64,000 nt of DNA from Candidatus Krumholzibacteriota bacterium. GTDB taxonomy: Bacteria; Krumholzibacteriota; Krumholzibacteriia; Krumholzibacteriales; Krumholzibacteriaceae. Shown piece by piece: positions 34,811 to 43,950 of this stretch. The stretch spans positions 152,005 to 216,004 of the forward strand of contig JAFGBF010000003.1 of assembly GCA_016933255.1 (NCBI GenBank). The letters run 5' to 3'. The notes under the pieces are model-generated. The model was not told the origin of the DNA. It did no database searches and saw only the letters and a program-made list of their open reading frames with translations. Numbering within the stretch: position 1 is the stretch's first letter; every line of letters begins with the position of its first letter. The position numbers were made by a program, and so were the translations under genes.

Positions 34811-35629
34811 ATGCCTGACAGAAAAAGATCAAAACGACTTCACGATGTTTCACATCTATTCCTTTCCGGGAGTGCCGGGGCGGACAGCGGGGCCGGGGTC
34901 TCTTTCACAAGCCGTGTCTATCTCTGTATATCGGGAGACCCGTGTTACCGCGGATTTATCTCCTCAGGGCTCTCCTCTGCCGTGTCAGCAGAAAACATAC
35001 CTGTGACTCTGCTTGAGACGGGGTATTCAATGCCGAATGCCGGATATTATTTTTCTTTCGAGCCGGAAGAATATCTATCGACTACCCTTGGGGGAAGAAA
35101 GGGGTTTAAAAAGAAAGTAAACGATTATCTTAGATATTCCTATGCTTCCCGCTACGCTGACCTGGAAAGGTATGACGATCCTTTCTCCACTCCTTCAGCT
35201 TTACAATTGACGATAGAGGCTTTCGGACCTGCCGTTCCCGGCGGGACGATGGCGGACCAGAAGATCCTTGCCGATCTTTCCTCGAAGCCGGTAAAGAAAT
35301 ACGATCACATATTCAGCAGAGGAAGGACTCTGGTGATATTTGATTGCTGCGGTGAGGATGACTGGATAGATTATCTCTGCTCCGCTTTCAGGACAGGATC
35401 TTCATCCGATCCGATCTTTGTCATCGGAATGGGGAAGGGGAACGGGCCAGGCCGGGATCCTTCGATTTCCGGTTATTCAGAACGATATCTTGAAATGCCG
35501 CCGGGATTCATGAAAGATCTCGGCAAACGTATTCCTCCGGTATCGACCTTTATGAGAGGGCTTGCAGGCAGTATTACCCGATCGATAGCCTCCGTCGAGA
35601 AAGAGAGGAGGAAAAATGCGGTCATATAG
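34811..35629 (+). CDS. Unknown protein; possible degenerate ParA/MinD-like domain
   Basis: 272 aa, cytosolic, no signal or membrane helix. I do not recognise it. The segment RVYLCISGDPCYRGFISSGLSSAVSAENIPVTLLET has the strand-loop-helix-strand order of a P-loop ATPase with the glycine loop degraded, and RTLVIFDCCGEDDWIDYL resembles a Walker B strand. This reading, that it is an inactive ParA paralogue, is speculative. It lies between the ParA-CBM gene and a 110-aa partner that overlaps its end by 14 bases, so the three form one transcription unit. Confidence 0.5.
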   Translation: MPDRKRSKRLHDVSHLFLSGSAGADSGAGVSFTSRVYLCISGDPCYRGFISSGLSSAVSAENIPVTLLETGYSMPNAGYYFSFEPEEYLSTTLGGRKGFKKKVNDYLRYSYASRYADLERYDDPFSTPSALQLTIEAFGPAVPGGTMADQKILADLSSKPVKKYDHIFSRGRTLVIFDCCGEDDWIDYLCSAFRTGSSSDPIFVIGMGKGNGPGRDPSISGYSERYLEMPPGFMKDLGKRIPPVSTFMRGLAGSITRSIASVEKERRKNAVI

Positions 35630-35948
35630 CAGCAGGATCAGGGAAGCTGCCGGAAATGGAACGAGGATCAGGCCGGTCAAGATCAGAGACCTGTATGACA
35701 CACTGTGCGACCACCTGATCTGTTTTTCCTCAGGAGTAGAGGTGGAGGCTGCCCTGTTTGAGACCCGGTTCACCGGCCCCGGCGGTATCGCGATAATATT
35801 GTCACCATATAGCGAGATATTTACGGTATCGATAGGAGGGAGTTCCAGATGTGACGTAAGGGTGAATGATGAACAGAGTTATTTCCGCGCTTTGGACCTT
35901 TCAATAAAACACCTTCTGACCTGTACTTCCAGAGTTACCCGGCAGTGA
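35616..35948 (+). CDS. Small unknown protein, third gene of the ParA-CBM unit
   Basis: 110 aa. Starts at ATG 35616 with AGAGGAGG six bases upstream, inside the end of the preceding gene. One beta-rich core (EVEAALFETRFTGPGGIAIILSP, EIFTVSIGG) and a helix at the end (YFRALDLSIKHLLTC). No family recognised. Tight overlap indicates a stoichiometric partner of the 272-aa protein. Confidence 0.55.
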   Translation: MRSYSSRIREAAGNGTRIRPVKIRDLYDTLCDHLICFSSGVEVEAALFETRFTGPGGIAIILSPYSEIFTVSIGGSSRCDVRVNDEQSYFRALDLSIKHLLTCTSRVTRQ

Positions 35949-35960
35949 CCCGGCTGCCGG
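35939..35960 (+). terminator. Weak hairpin after the ParA-CBM unit
   Basis: CCGGCAG and CTGCCGG arms flank the TGA stop of the 110-aa gene; downstream are AAAATCTTC and AT-rich bases rather than a proper T-run. It may slow or end transcription, but is not a canonical terminator. Confidence 0.35.
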
Positions 35961-36066
35961 AAAATCTTCAGAAAAACCCGTTCAGATCAAAGAATAATCT
36001 TTCTTTTCTTATTAAAATTGATTATTAATTAGGAGAGACCTCCACCGTCTATCAAAGGTTGGGTCA

Positions 36067-37914
36067 ATGCGAAAAATAGCGAGAATAACGGCCTCATTCC
36101 TGTTGTCGATTGGTCTTTTCAGTTCGTGTATCTTTCAAAACGATCCTGCAAGTCCCAATATTCCTCCCGTCATCGAATGGTTCAGTCCGCTAAGCAATGA
36201 TACGACGCTTGTCGCTCCCGGCGAGAAGATGTTCTTCGAGATGAGGGCTTTCGATCTCGACCGGGACGAATTGTCATATGAATTTATAATGTCGACTCTG
36301 GGAGGATCAGTCTTCGATTCGGTTCTCAGCAGTACCAGTTCGGCTGAGTTCCGTGCTATAAAGGGAGGACGGTACCGTATCGAGGGGAGTGTACGTGATG
36401 GAGAGGATAAGATCTCTGTATTCTGGTTTGTTGAAGTATTCGAAGCGTTCAACGAACCTCCCGTAATAACCGGGTTTATTCCCGAAATGGAATATTTTTC
36501 CTGTCTTCTGATGGAACCGGTGGAATTCCGGATAGCGGCGTGGGATGAAGAACCGGAATATCTTCAGTACCAGTTCTGGATCAATGGAGTAAATGTCACA
36601 AGTCATGTATGGTCCCCGCATCCCTACATATCGCATAAATTCGAGGAAAATGGAAGCTATGAAGTGCTGGGGATAGTAGATGACTGGGAATTTGCCGATT
36701 CGATCCTCTGGTATGTAAATGTCACCGGTGACCGCGATACTATCGATCCCGGGATTATAAATAACCTGGAAGGCTGGACAGGGAATTCGGCAGGTTCCAT
36801 CTTTCTGCGGTGGACCGCTCCGGGAGATGACGGTGATCAGGGAACTGTCTTCGGCTACAAGGTTAAGACCTCTACTATACCTATCATAACGGAAGAAGGC
36901 TGGCTGGACGCCTCATACAAAGCGGGCACTCCCGAGCCCGGAGCTCCCGGTACGGTTGAGAATATGACAGTATATAACTGTTATCCTGGAACGAATCTCT
37001 ACGTGACTGTGAGGGCTTTCGATGATTTCGGCAATCTTGGTCCGATCGGCAACTGCATAAGCCTGCTTGTCAGAGGTTATGACCTTGACGGTTATCTCTT
37101 CGACGCGAGCAACGGACTGTCTTTGAGTGATGCGTCGGTTTCTGCGGGGATGATCTCGACCGTCTCCGAATCTGACGGATATTATATGTTAAGGAACCTC
37201 CCCAGGTACGCGACATGGATCTCGGTCCGGGATGAATCCGATTACGGCGTCATAGGAGATTATCATGATTTTCTATATCTGTCCGGAGAGCTGAATTCGA
37301 ATGCCACGAGGGATTTTTACCTGCTTCCTGCTTTTCCCGATGAGGTGGGTGTCGATGATAAATATCAGGATTTTCTCATGTTTTTCAAGGATCTGACGAA
37401 CACGGAAGGGCTGCTCGGCGCCCCGACGATCTACTACGGATGGGACCACTGGCCTCTGACCGTCTACAATCCGCCTATGGTATGGAAGGATGTCGATCTT
37501 CAGGAGGTAGCAAGGGGTTCGATGGCAAGCTGGGAAGACGGTACCGGACTTGACCTCTTTACCGAAGTCGAGTATCCCCAGATCGCAGATGTCAAGATCG
37601 TTTATTTCAGCGTGGGCGAGGATAAGCACACTGTTAAAACGATCGAATATAATCCTGACGGTACTCCCGAGAAAAAGGAAGTCTGGATATTTCTGCAGAA
37701 CACTCTTTCTCCTGTGGCGACTAAGGGACACATGATATTCGCACACGAGTTCGGGCATGTCGTAGGGATCTCCCACAGTCTTGACACAGCGCATCTGATG
37801 ATCGGGATGACGACCCCGTTTGTCAACGATCCCTCCATTGATGAATTTCGCCTGCTGAAGGTTATCTATCATACGCCGGCGATATTCGATTCAGACTGGT
37901 TTGTGCGCGAATGA
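36067..37914 (+). CDS. Metzincin-type metalloprotease lipoprotein
   Basis: 615 aa. Lipobox FSSC (Cys21). Ig/fibronectin-type domains follow: two PKD/Ig-like units (PPVIEWFSPLSNDTT, PPVITGFIPEMEYF), a fibronectin-like segment (residues about 235-340), a carboxypeptidase-regulatory-like domain (GYDLDGYLFDASNGLSLSDASV), then the catalytic part with the complete zinc motif HEFGHVVGISH near residue 560 and a Met in LMIGM that fits the Met-turn of matrixin-like metzincins. It should be a surface or secreted protease. Its 5' region is AT-rich. Stands alone. Confidence 0.85.
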   Translation: MRKIARITASFLLSIGLFSSCIFQNDPASPNIPPVIEWFSPLSNDTTLVAPGEKMFFEMRAFDLDRDELSYEFIMSTLGGSVFDSVLSSTSSAEFRAIKGGRYRIEGSVRDGEDKISVFWFVEVFEAFNEPPVITGFIPEMEYFSCLLMEPVEFRIAAWDEEPEYLQYQFWINGVNVTSHVWSPHPYISHKFEENGSYEVLGIVDDWEFADSILWYVNVTGDRDTIDPGIINNLEGWTGNSAGSIFLRWTAPGDDGDQGTVFGYKVKTSTIPIITEEGWLDASYKAGTPEPGAPGTVENMTVYNCYPGTNLYVTVRAFDDFGNLGPIGNCISLLVRGYDLDGYLFDASNGLSLSDASVSAGMISTVSESDGYYMLRNLPRYATWISVRDESDYGVIGDYHDFLYLSGELNSNATRDFYLLPAFPDEVGVDDKYQDFLMFFKDLTNTEGLLGAPTIYYGWDHWPLTVYNPPMVWKDVDLQEVARGSMASWEDGTGLDLFTEVEYPQIADVKIVYFSVGEDKHTVKTIEYNPDGTPEKKEVWIFLQNTLSPVATKGHMIFAHEFGHVVGISHSLDTAHLMIGMTTPFVNDPSIDEFRLLKVIYHTPAIFDSDWFVRE

Positions 37915-37941
37915 GATCTTCCGGCCGGTCGAGCCATTCGG

Positions 37942-38337
37942 TCATTCGGAGATGTTGTTTCTGATATAGCGTTCCAGCTCTTCGTAATTATGGAAATGCA
38001 GTTCAAAGTCGTAATCGTCTTTGAATTCGCAGCTGTCCCAGGTATGGGATCTGCATATTCTGGGGCGTTTAGGGTAGATCATGCATCCGATAATAGGATC
38101 ATAAAATCTGCACGGATTGTTTACGATCACGAACCATCTTTCCTCGTCCATGTATATCTGGGCGTCCCTGTGAGCGAGGATCCAAAGCATATCGTCCCAG
38201 TCGCCCTTATCCTCCGGTTCATCGATCTCCACCGAGAAATACATGCAGCACTTTGCGGGAATACACTCTTCGCACTGATTTTCCATCGTTCTATTGGATT
38301 TCTTTTTCTTCTTTTTATCGATGTTTTTAGCCCACAT
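37942..38337 (-). CDS. YkgJ-family cysteine-cluster protein
   Basis: 131 aa, ATG at 38337 with GGGAGA upstream. Family Cys pattern: CEECIPAKCC, then CRFYDPIIGCMIYPKRPRICRSHTW and DSCEFK, ligands for zinc or iron. A Lys-rich start (KNIDKKKKKKSN) leads in. YkgJ proteins are small cytosolic metal-cluster proteins of unknown role. Convergent with the metzincin gene, 27 bases away. Confidence 0.88.
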   Translation of the reverse strand: MWAKNIDKKKKKKSNRTMENQCEECIPAKCCMYFSVEIDEPEDKGDWDDMLWILAHRDAQIYMDEERWFVIVNNPCRFYDPIIGCMIYPKRPRICRSHTWDSCEFKDDYDFELHFHNYEELERYIRNNISE

Positions 38338-38566
38338 TCAGTTTCTCCCTTCATCGATCCTGTATGACCACCGGCGTAATATATACGAGAGAAGAACTGT
38401 TTGACAACATCTAAACAGCACACTGCCGGTTCCGGATCGACATTGACCTGGAAAAATCAGCGAAGTAGGGGTTAATTCTCGTCGTTAAACGAACGGTCGG
38501 ATTTTGAAAAAAATAGGTAAAAACACCTCCACGGCATTTGAAAACAAATCAGTTATAACACGATTC

Positions 38567-38595
38567 TTGACAAATAGTTATCTCTGTGGTACAAT
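38567..38595 (+). promoter_or_regulatory. Consensus sigma-70 promoter for the C25 protease gene
   Basis: TTGACA (38567-38572), exactly 17 bases, then TACAAT (38590-38595). It lies about 140 bases before the start codon at 38742, giving a long 5' leader. The rest of 38338-38741 holds no other gene. Confidence 0.85.
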
Positions 38596-38741
38596 AGAGG
38601 CAGTGTTTATCTTTCATCAGTGCAACAGCGCTTATTGTGTTGGGCATCCTGAAGGAGTTGCAGACTACGACAAACCGCTAAAGTCATTATTGACGTCTGA
38701 AAGAACGATTACGATAAAATTCCTGCAGCAGGAGGATGAGA

Positions 38742-41700
38742 ATGTCCAGAACCGTGCCTGTATTATCTTTGATGATATTCCTGATCTTAATTGTATCGGC
38801 CGGGGCAGAAGCCGGGGAAGTGACTCATTCCATTAATGATATAGACCTTTCTGAAATTCAGATAACGGGAAGCGAGACGGAGGGATACGTTCTGGGTATG
38901 AAAGGGTATATCAGGATGAACTATCTGGGTTATCCAGCCCTTCCCTACAAGGTGATCAGTCTTCTTATCCCCCAGGGGGAGGAAGTGGTCTCTTGCCGTC
39001 TTGAGGCAGGAGCCGTAAACGAAGAATTCGGGGAGATCAGGCTTGAGTTATTCCAGGGCGAGTATCTTGATGACGGAACCAAACGCGGCCTGAGTGCCGA
39101 CGAATCGGAAGTCATCGGTGAGGGTACGGTATTTCCGTCGTTCAGCGTCCGGTATCTGGGAACGGGGATCTACAGAGGATACCAGATCGCGGCTTTCGCT
39201 GTCTACCCGTTCAGGTATGATATCGGGTCGGGACTATTGACGGTAGAGACCGGGATGACCTTGAAGGTAGAAACGGTGCCGTCGATGGTGAAACAATCTG
39301 CAGACCGGGTGAGGTATGTGGAAGGTTTCAGGGAAAAATCGCAGGCCGAAGTGGAACTCCTGGTGGAGAATCCGTCCTCGGCGGGTTCATATGTCTTTAA
39401 TGACGTCAAGGTAGAGGGTGTCGAGAAGGGATTCTTGCCGGGGTATCTTCCGGGGCTTGAGGGGAGCGAGGTTTTGTACCTGATAATAACGAACGAGGAG
39501 ATGGCACCGGCATTTCAGCTGTTGGCCGATTCAAAGACCAAAAAGGGTGTTCCTGCGGTGGTCAGGACTGTCGAGTGGATCACGCAGAACTACTGGAACG
39601 GGGCTGATAGAGCGGAGACGATAAGGAATTTCATCGTGGAAGCGTACGCCAAGTGGGGTGTGGAATGGGTCCTGCTCGGAGGAGATGTCGATGTGATTCC
39701 CGCAAGGTATGGATTTGTAGCCTTCTTTTTCGGAGAGTTTATTCCCGCTGATATTTATTATTCATGCCTTGATGGAAGTTGGAACGATGACGGCGATTCG
39801 CTCTGGGGAGAAGCGTATGCCGGGACACTTATACCGGGAGATGATGCTGATCTGTATTCTGACGTTTTTGTCGGGCGGATCCCAGTATCGACATATCAGG
39901 AGGCTGAGACGGTCATTGGGAAATCTATGAGTTACGAAGCGGCAGTCGAGACCGCTTCGAAGAACAGGTTCCTGCTGCTTGCCGAGGTGATCTCTCCCTC
40001 TCCATATGATCCCCTGGAAGATGAGATCGAGGATGACGGGGCGACAATACTGGAAAATATGTACAACCCCTATCTTAACGGAAACCCTGATGCGCATGCT
40101 ATCAGGCTCTATGAGGATTATACTTCCTATCCGGGGGCGTACGAGATCAGTTACAGCACCGCGATCGACAGTATGAACGCAGGAGCCGGCCACGTCCTGC
40201 ACGCGGGGCATGGTTCGATGTATAATATGTCGGTCGGAACCGGTTCTATACTCAATTATGATGCCGCCGGGCTTACCAACGCTGATGCCCTTTTCACAAT
40301 GTATCTTCTGAACTGTACAAATGTGGCATTTGACACAGACTGTCTCGCCGAATTTTTCATGCTGAACCCGAACGGCGGAGCTTTTTCTGTTACGGGCGCA
40401 AGCCGCTCGTCTTTTCCGAGTGTCTCGAGTAGATATCTTGATGAATATTACAGATTGCTTTTTGACGAGGATATGGTCCATCTGGGGGAGACTTTTGCAA
40501 ATTCCAGGATTCCTTTCACTCCTTTGGCTGTAGGAGAGACCGCGGACCGATGGACCCATTTCATCTACACTTATCTCGGGGACCCCGAGCTTTGCATCTT
40601 CAGAAAAGAACCGGAAGAGTTTTCCGTCGATTACCCGGCTTCGGCGCTGTTTGGACCAAACGAGATATTAGTTACGGTGACAAGCGGCGGAATGCCTTTT
40701 GATTCGGCGTATGTATGTCTCTACAAGGATGGGGACGATTACGCTTATGGAAGCACCAACAGCAGCGGGGAAATATTATTCAGTGATTTTCTCTGCCGTG
40801 ATGGCGGGAATATAGAGCTGAGCGTGACAGGGATCGATCACAAGAGGTACGAAGGCACAATCGCTGTCACTGAGGAGACGGGAGCGTTCATCCGTAAGGC
40901 AGGTACAAATATAGTGTCCTCACTTACAGGAAACGGAGATCAGCTGATAGACAGCGGTGAGACTCTTGAGTTCGAAGTGAGCCTTGAGAACACAGGCGGC
41001 ACGATCGCCCAAAAACTCTGGGCGATCCTGCGTACGAATAATGAAGATGTCAATGTTTATGACAGTGTTACAGCATATCCCGATATTCCGCCGGATCAAT
41101 TACGGATAGGATACGACCCTTATATCATCGCATTCGATCCATCTATCCCGGATGAGGAACCTGTCGAGTTTACAATAGAGGTTCATGATTCGACCGGAGG
41201 GTTCTGGAGCGAGAATTTTGCAGTCGAGGTACATGCTCCGAGGCTTGAACTCTTTGTGAACCTGATTTCTGACGAGGCTCCCTATGGTAATGAGAACGGG
41301 ATCATTGAAGAAGGAGAGAATTTTCTTCTGAAGATCGGAGTAAAGAATTTCGGAACAGGAGAGGCACAGGGGCTTGAGGGAGAGATCACCAGTCTGAGTA
41401 AACCGGTGTTTTTTGTTGTCGAAAAAACAGCGGATTACGGTTCGATCGGCCTGCTCGAGACGGGGTATGGCGACGGGTTCGTGGCAAGAGAGACAAGCCT
41501 TGTCACAAACAATTATTTTACATTCGAACTGACAGACGATTTCGGCAGGGTCTTTTCAAGGCACCTGGAACTGCGGGTGCCGAGTACGCCGATCAACATA
41601 TCTCTCGACGCAAGTTATGGCCCGACGGAGATGCATGTGACATGGCAGATGCCCGATTCTCTTGAGGATTACAAGTACTGCGTAAGCCATTCTCTCGAAT

Positions 41701-43721
41701 CAGGGACCGGGTATGAAGTGGCGACTGCGGATCTTGTAAAGCATAAGCTCTATCGTGATGCAGACCTCTTGTCCTCGACCAGGTATTATTTTACTGTGGC
41801 CGCAGTGGATTCATGCGGCAATCTCAGCGTAGAAAGCATGGAGGCGAGTGCTACGACAAATCCTCCTCAGCTTGACGGGTGGCCGCAGACGGTCAACAAG
41901 GAGACCGCAAGCAGCCCGAAACTCGGAGATCTCGATGGTGATACTTATCCCGATGTAGTCGTCGCTTCCCAGTATATACATGCCTGGCACGCGGACGGAG
42001 TCGAGATACGGGACGGTGACAGCCAGCCTGTAACCTGGGGTATTCTAAATACCGAAGGCGACAACTATGTCGCGACGGTCGCCCTGGGCGAGCTTGACGG
42101 AAATCCCGGACTGGAGATCGTCGGGGCTTCATGGGACTCGAAAGAGATCTACGTATTCGACCACGACGGGAACACCCTTCCCGGTTTCCCGAAACCCACT
42201 ACGTATCTATGCTGGGCGTCCCCTGTGATAGGTGACTTTGACGGTGTCGAGGGGCTTGAGATAATTGCCTACGATGTCGGTGGAATAGTGTATGTCTGGC
42301 ATGCAGACGGGACGGAACTTGCAGACGGTGATTCCAATCCAGCTACTGATGGACCGTTTTTTCAGGCGGGGGTCTATGCTGATGGGTGGCACGTCTCGAC
42401 TCCAGCGCTGGCCGATATAGACGAGGATGGAGTGCTGGAGCTGATAGTCGCCGCACCGAGTACTTTTATTTATTGCCTGAACAGCGACGGGTCGTCAGTT
42501 CCCGGCTGGCCGGTGCCCGTTGTTGCGGGAGCTAATATATCGGCAAGTCCGGCAGTCGGGGATATTGACGATGACGGCCTTCTCGAAGTGGTCGTACAGA
42601 ATTCGTTTGGAAATGTCTATGGGCTCAATAATGACGGTACTTCGATGAGCGGATGGCCGAAATTTGTCTCTTCCGGGACTTTTTTCCACGGTTCTCCCGC
42701 CCTGGCAGATCTGTTGGATGACGGGAAACTCGAAGTAGTAATCCCCGGCATGAACGGATATCTGTACATATTCGATCATACAGGCGCGGCGCTGCCCGGT
42801 TGGCCTCAGGCATATTCTGACGGCACTGCTACTGAATCGTCTCCCATCATAGTGGATCTTGACAGCGATCAGTTTCTCGATATCGTCCTTGGGAATGAAG
42901 ACGGTTTTATAAATGCATGGAATATAGAGGGCGAGCATATGCCGGGATTTCCAATACAGCTTAATGCCTATGTGAGAGGCACTCCTACTTTGGGGGATCT
43001 TGATGACGACGGAGATATGGAACTTGTCGCCTCCTGCTGGAATCAGAATGTGTATGTGTGGGATATTGAAGCGGAATATTATTCCGGGGCTGTTCCATGG
43101 AACGGGTTCCACAGCAATATATTCAATGATGGGTGTACCGAATCCCATGCCATCACAGGCTCCGAAGGCCTGGCTTATGCTTATCAAATAAATACCGGAA
43201 TGCTTTTTCTAAGCTGGTCGGTAAACGCGGCCCCGGGGGTCTGGGATCTTTACAGGGCTGAAGGCGATGGTGAATATACGCTCCTTGCGAGTGAACTTTC
43301 GGCAGGCGCGTCGAATATGATAGAATATGTCGATCTGATTGTCGAGGAGGGGCTGAGTTACAGATACAAGCTTGAGTCGGTAACCGACGCGCGGCTGTCT
43401 CTGGAGACAGAGAAGATAGAGATCCCTGTGGGGAGGGCGCGTTTGTATCAGAACTATCCCAACCCCTTCAATCCGAGCACTAAGATCTCGTTTACGGTGC
43501 CGGGCGGATCCGGGCAGAAGCAGAATGTGCTTCTGGTGGTATATGATATACGCGGTGCTGTCGTCAAAACGCTGGTAAGCAGTCCGATTGAAGGCGGCCG
43601 GCACGATGTGGTCTGGGACGGAAGCAATGACAGGGGAAAACCTGTTGCGAGCGGCGTATATTTTTCAAGCCTGAGAACGTGCGGAGCCAAGGAAACAAAG
43701 AAGATGCTTCTTTTGAGATAG
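38742..43721 (+). CDS. Secreted C25 (gingipain-like) protease with FG-GAP repeats and C-terminal sorting domain
   Basis: 1659 aa from the second ATG (38742), six bases after GCAGGAGG. Signal peptide to SAGAEAGE. Peptidase C25 domain from about residue 240 to 620: His of HAGHGSMYN near 490 and Cys of LLNCTNV near 524 form the dyad. Then Ig/CARDB-like domains, a fibronectin segment (STPINISLDASYGPTEMHV), and about seven VCBS/FG-GAP propeller repeats from about 1045 to 1470 (GDLDGDTYPDVV, ADIDEDGVLELIV, GDIDDDGLLEVVV). The end (from about 1570) is NYPNPFNPSTKISF followed by FlgD-like VVYDIRGAVVKTL and GVYF, a type IX secretion/FlgD-Ig-like sorting domain. Confidence 0.92.
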   Translation: MSRTVPVLSLMIFLILIVSAGAEAGEVTHSINDIDLSEIQITGSETEGYVLGMKGYIRMNYLGYPALPYKVISLLIPQGEEVVSCRLEAGAVNEEFGEIRLELFQGEYLDDGTKRGLSADESEVIGEGTVFPSFSVRYLGTGIYRGYQIAAFAVYPFRYDIGSGLLTVETGMTLKVETVPSMVKQSADRVRYVEGFREKSQAEVELLVENPSSAGSYVFNDVKVEGVEKGFLPGYLPGLEGSEVLYLIITNEEMAPAFQLLADSKTKKGVPAVVRTVEWITQNYWNGADRAETIRNFIVEAYAKWGVEWVLLGGDVDVIPARYGFVAFFFGEFIPADIYYSCLDGSWNDDGDSLWGEAYAGTLIPGDDADLYSDVFVGRIPVSTYQEAETVIGKSMSYEAAVETASKNRFLLLAEVISPSPYDPLEDEIEDDGATILENMYNPYLNGNPDAHAIRLYEDYTSYPGAYEISYSTAIDSMNAGAGHVLHAGHGSMYNMSVGTGSILNYDAAGLTNADALFTMYLLNCTNVAFDTDCLAEFFMLNPNGGAFSVTGASRSSFPSVSSRYLDEYYRLLFDEDMVHLGETFANSRIPFTPLAVGETADRWTHFIYTYLGDPELCIFRKEPEEFSVDYPASALFGPNEILVTVTSGGMPFDSAYVCLYKDGDDYAYGSTNSSGEILFSDFLCRDGGNIELSVTGIDHKRYEGTIAVTEETGAFIRKAGTNIVSSLTGNGDQLIDSGETLEFEVSLENTGGTIAQKLWAILRTNNEDVNVYDSVTAYPDIPPDQLRIGYDPYIIAFDPSIPDEEPVEFTIEVHDSTGGFWSENFAVEVHAPRLELFVNLISDEAPYGNENGIIEEGENFLLKIGVKNFGTGEAQGLEGEITSLSKPVFFVVEKTADYGSIGLLETGYGDGFVARETSLVTNNYFTFELTDDFGRVFSRHLELRVPSTPINISLDASYGPTEMHVTWQMPDSLEDYKYCVSHSLESGTGYEVATADLVKHKLYRDADLLSSTRYYFTVAAVDSCGNLSVESMEASATTNPPQLDGWPQTVNKETASSPKLGDLDGDTYPDVVVASQYIHAWHADGVEIRDGDSQPVTWGILNTEGDNYVATVALGELDGNPGLEIVGASWDSKEIYVFDHDGNTLPGFPKPTTYLCWASPVIGDFDGVEGLEIIAYDVGGIVYVWHADGTELADGDSNPATDGPFFQAGVYADGWHVSTPALADIDEDGVLELIVAAPSTFIYCLNSDGSSVPGWPVPVVAGANISASPAVGDIDDDGLLEVVVQNSFGNVYGLNNDGTSMSGWPKFVSSGTFFHGSPALADLLDDGKLEVVIPGMNGYLYIFDHTGAALPGWPQAYSDGTATESSPIIVDLDSDQFLDIVLGNEDGFINAWNIEGEHMPGFPIQLNAYVRGTPTLGDLDDDGDMELVASCWNQNVYVWDIEAEYYSGAVPWNGFHSNIFNDGCTESHAITGSEGLAYAYQINTGMLFLSWSVNAAPGVWDLYRAEGDGEYTLLASELSAGASNMIEYVDLIVEEGLSYRYKLESVTDARLSLETEKIEIPVGRARLYQNYPNPFNPSTKISFTVPGGSGQKQNVLLVVYDIRGAVVKTLVSSPIEGGRHDVVWDGSNDRGKPVASGVYFSSLRTCGAKETKKMLLLR

Positions 43722-43752
43722 AAGATTTTCTGCAGTAGATAGACCTTCAGAT

Positions 43753-43789
43753 GCCCTGGCAGCTTTAAAGGCCGCCGGGGCTTCTGTTT
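43753..43789 (+). terminator. Probable Rho-independent terminator
   Basis: GCCCTGGC pairs with GCCGGGGC (one G-T pair) around an AT-containing loop, followed by TTCTGTTTAT. It follows the C25 gene by 32 bases. Confidence 0.65.
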
Positions 43790-43860
43790 ATCATGGAGCG
43801 AGGCCTTATTTAAGAGGCCGGATCACGGCCAATCAGTCATTACCGCTCCCAAGTAGAATA

Positions 43861-43903
43861 TTGACATCGGACATCCCTATGATGTATCTTCACAATTCGT
43901 GAA
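43861..43903 (+). promoter_or_regulatory. Promoter with palindromic operator for the acyl-CoA/ETF operon
   Basis: TTGACA (43861-43866), 18 bases, TATCTT (43885-43890). A TTCAC-AATTC-GTGAA palindrome (43889-43903) covers the end of the -10 and the start point, a typical place for a fatty-acid-responsive repressor. The repressor is not in the window. Confidence 0.5.
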
Positions 43904-43950
43904 TTATACTGACCTGATATGTCTGGAAGATCCTTTATCAGAGGAATGGT

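Noticed and set aside
39762..40559. 265-codon open frame on the minus strand
   Set aside because: Antisense to the C25 catalytic domain whose active-site motifs are clear.
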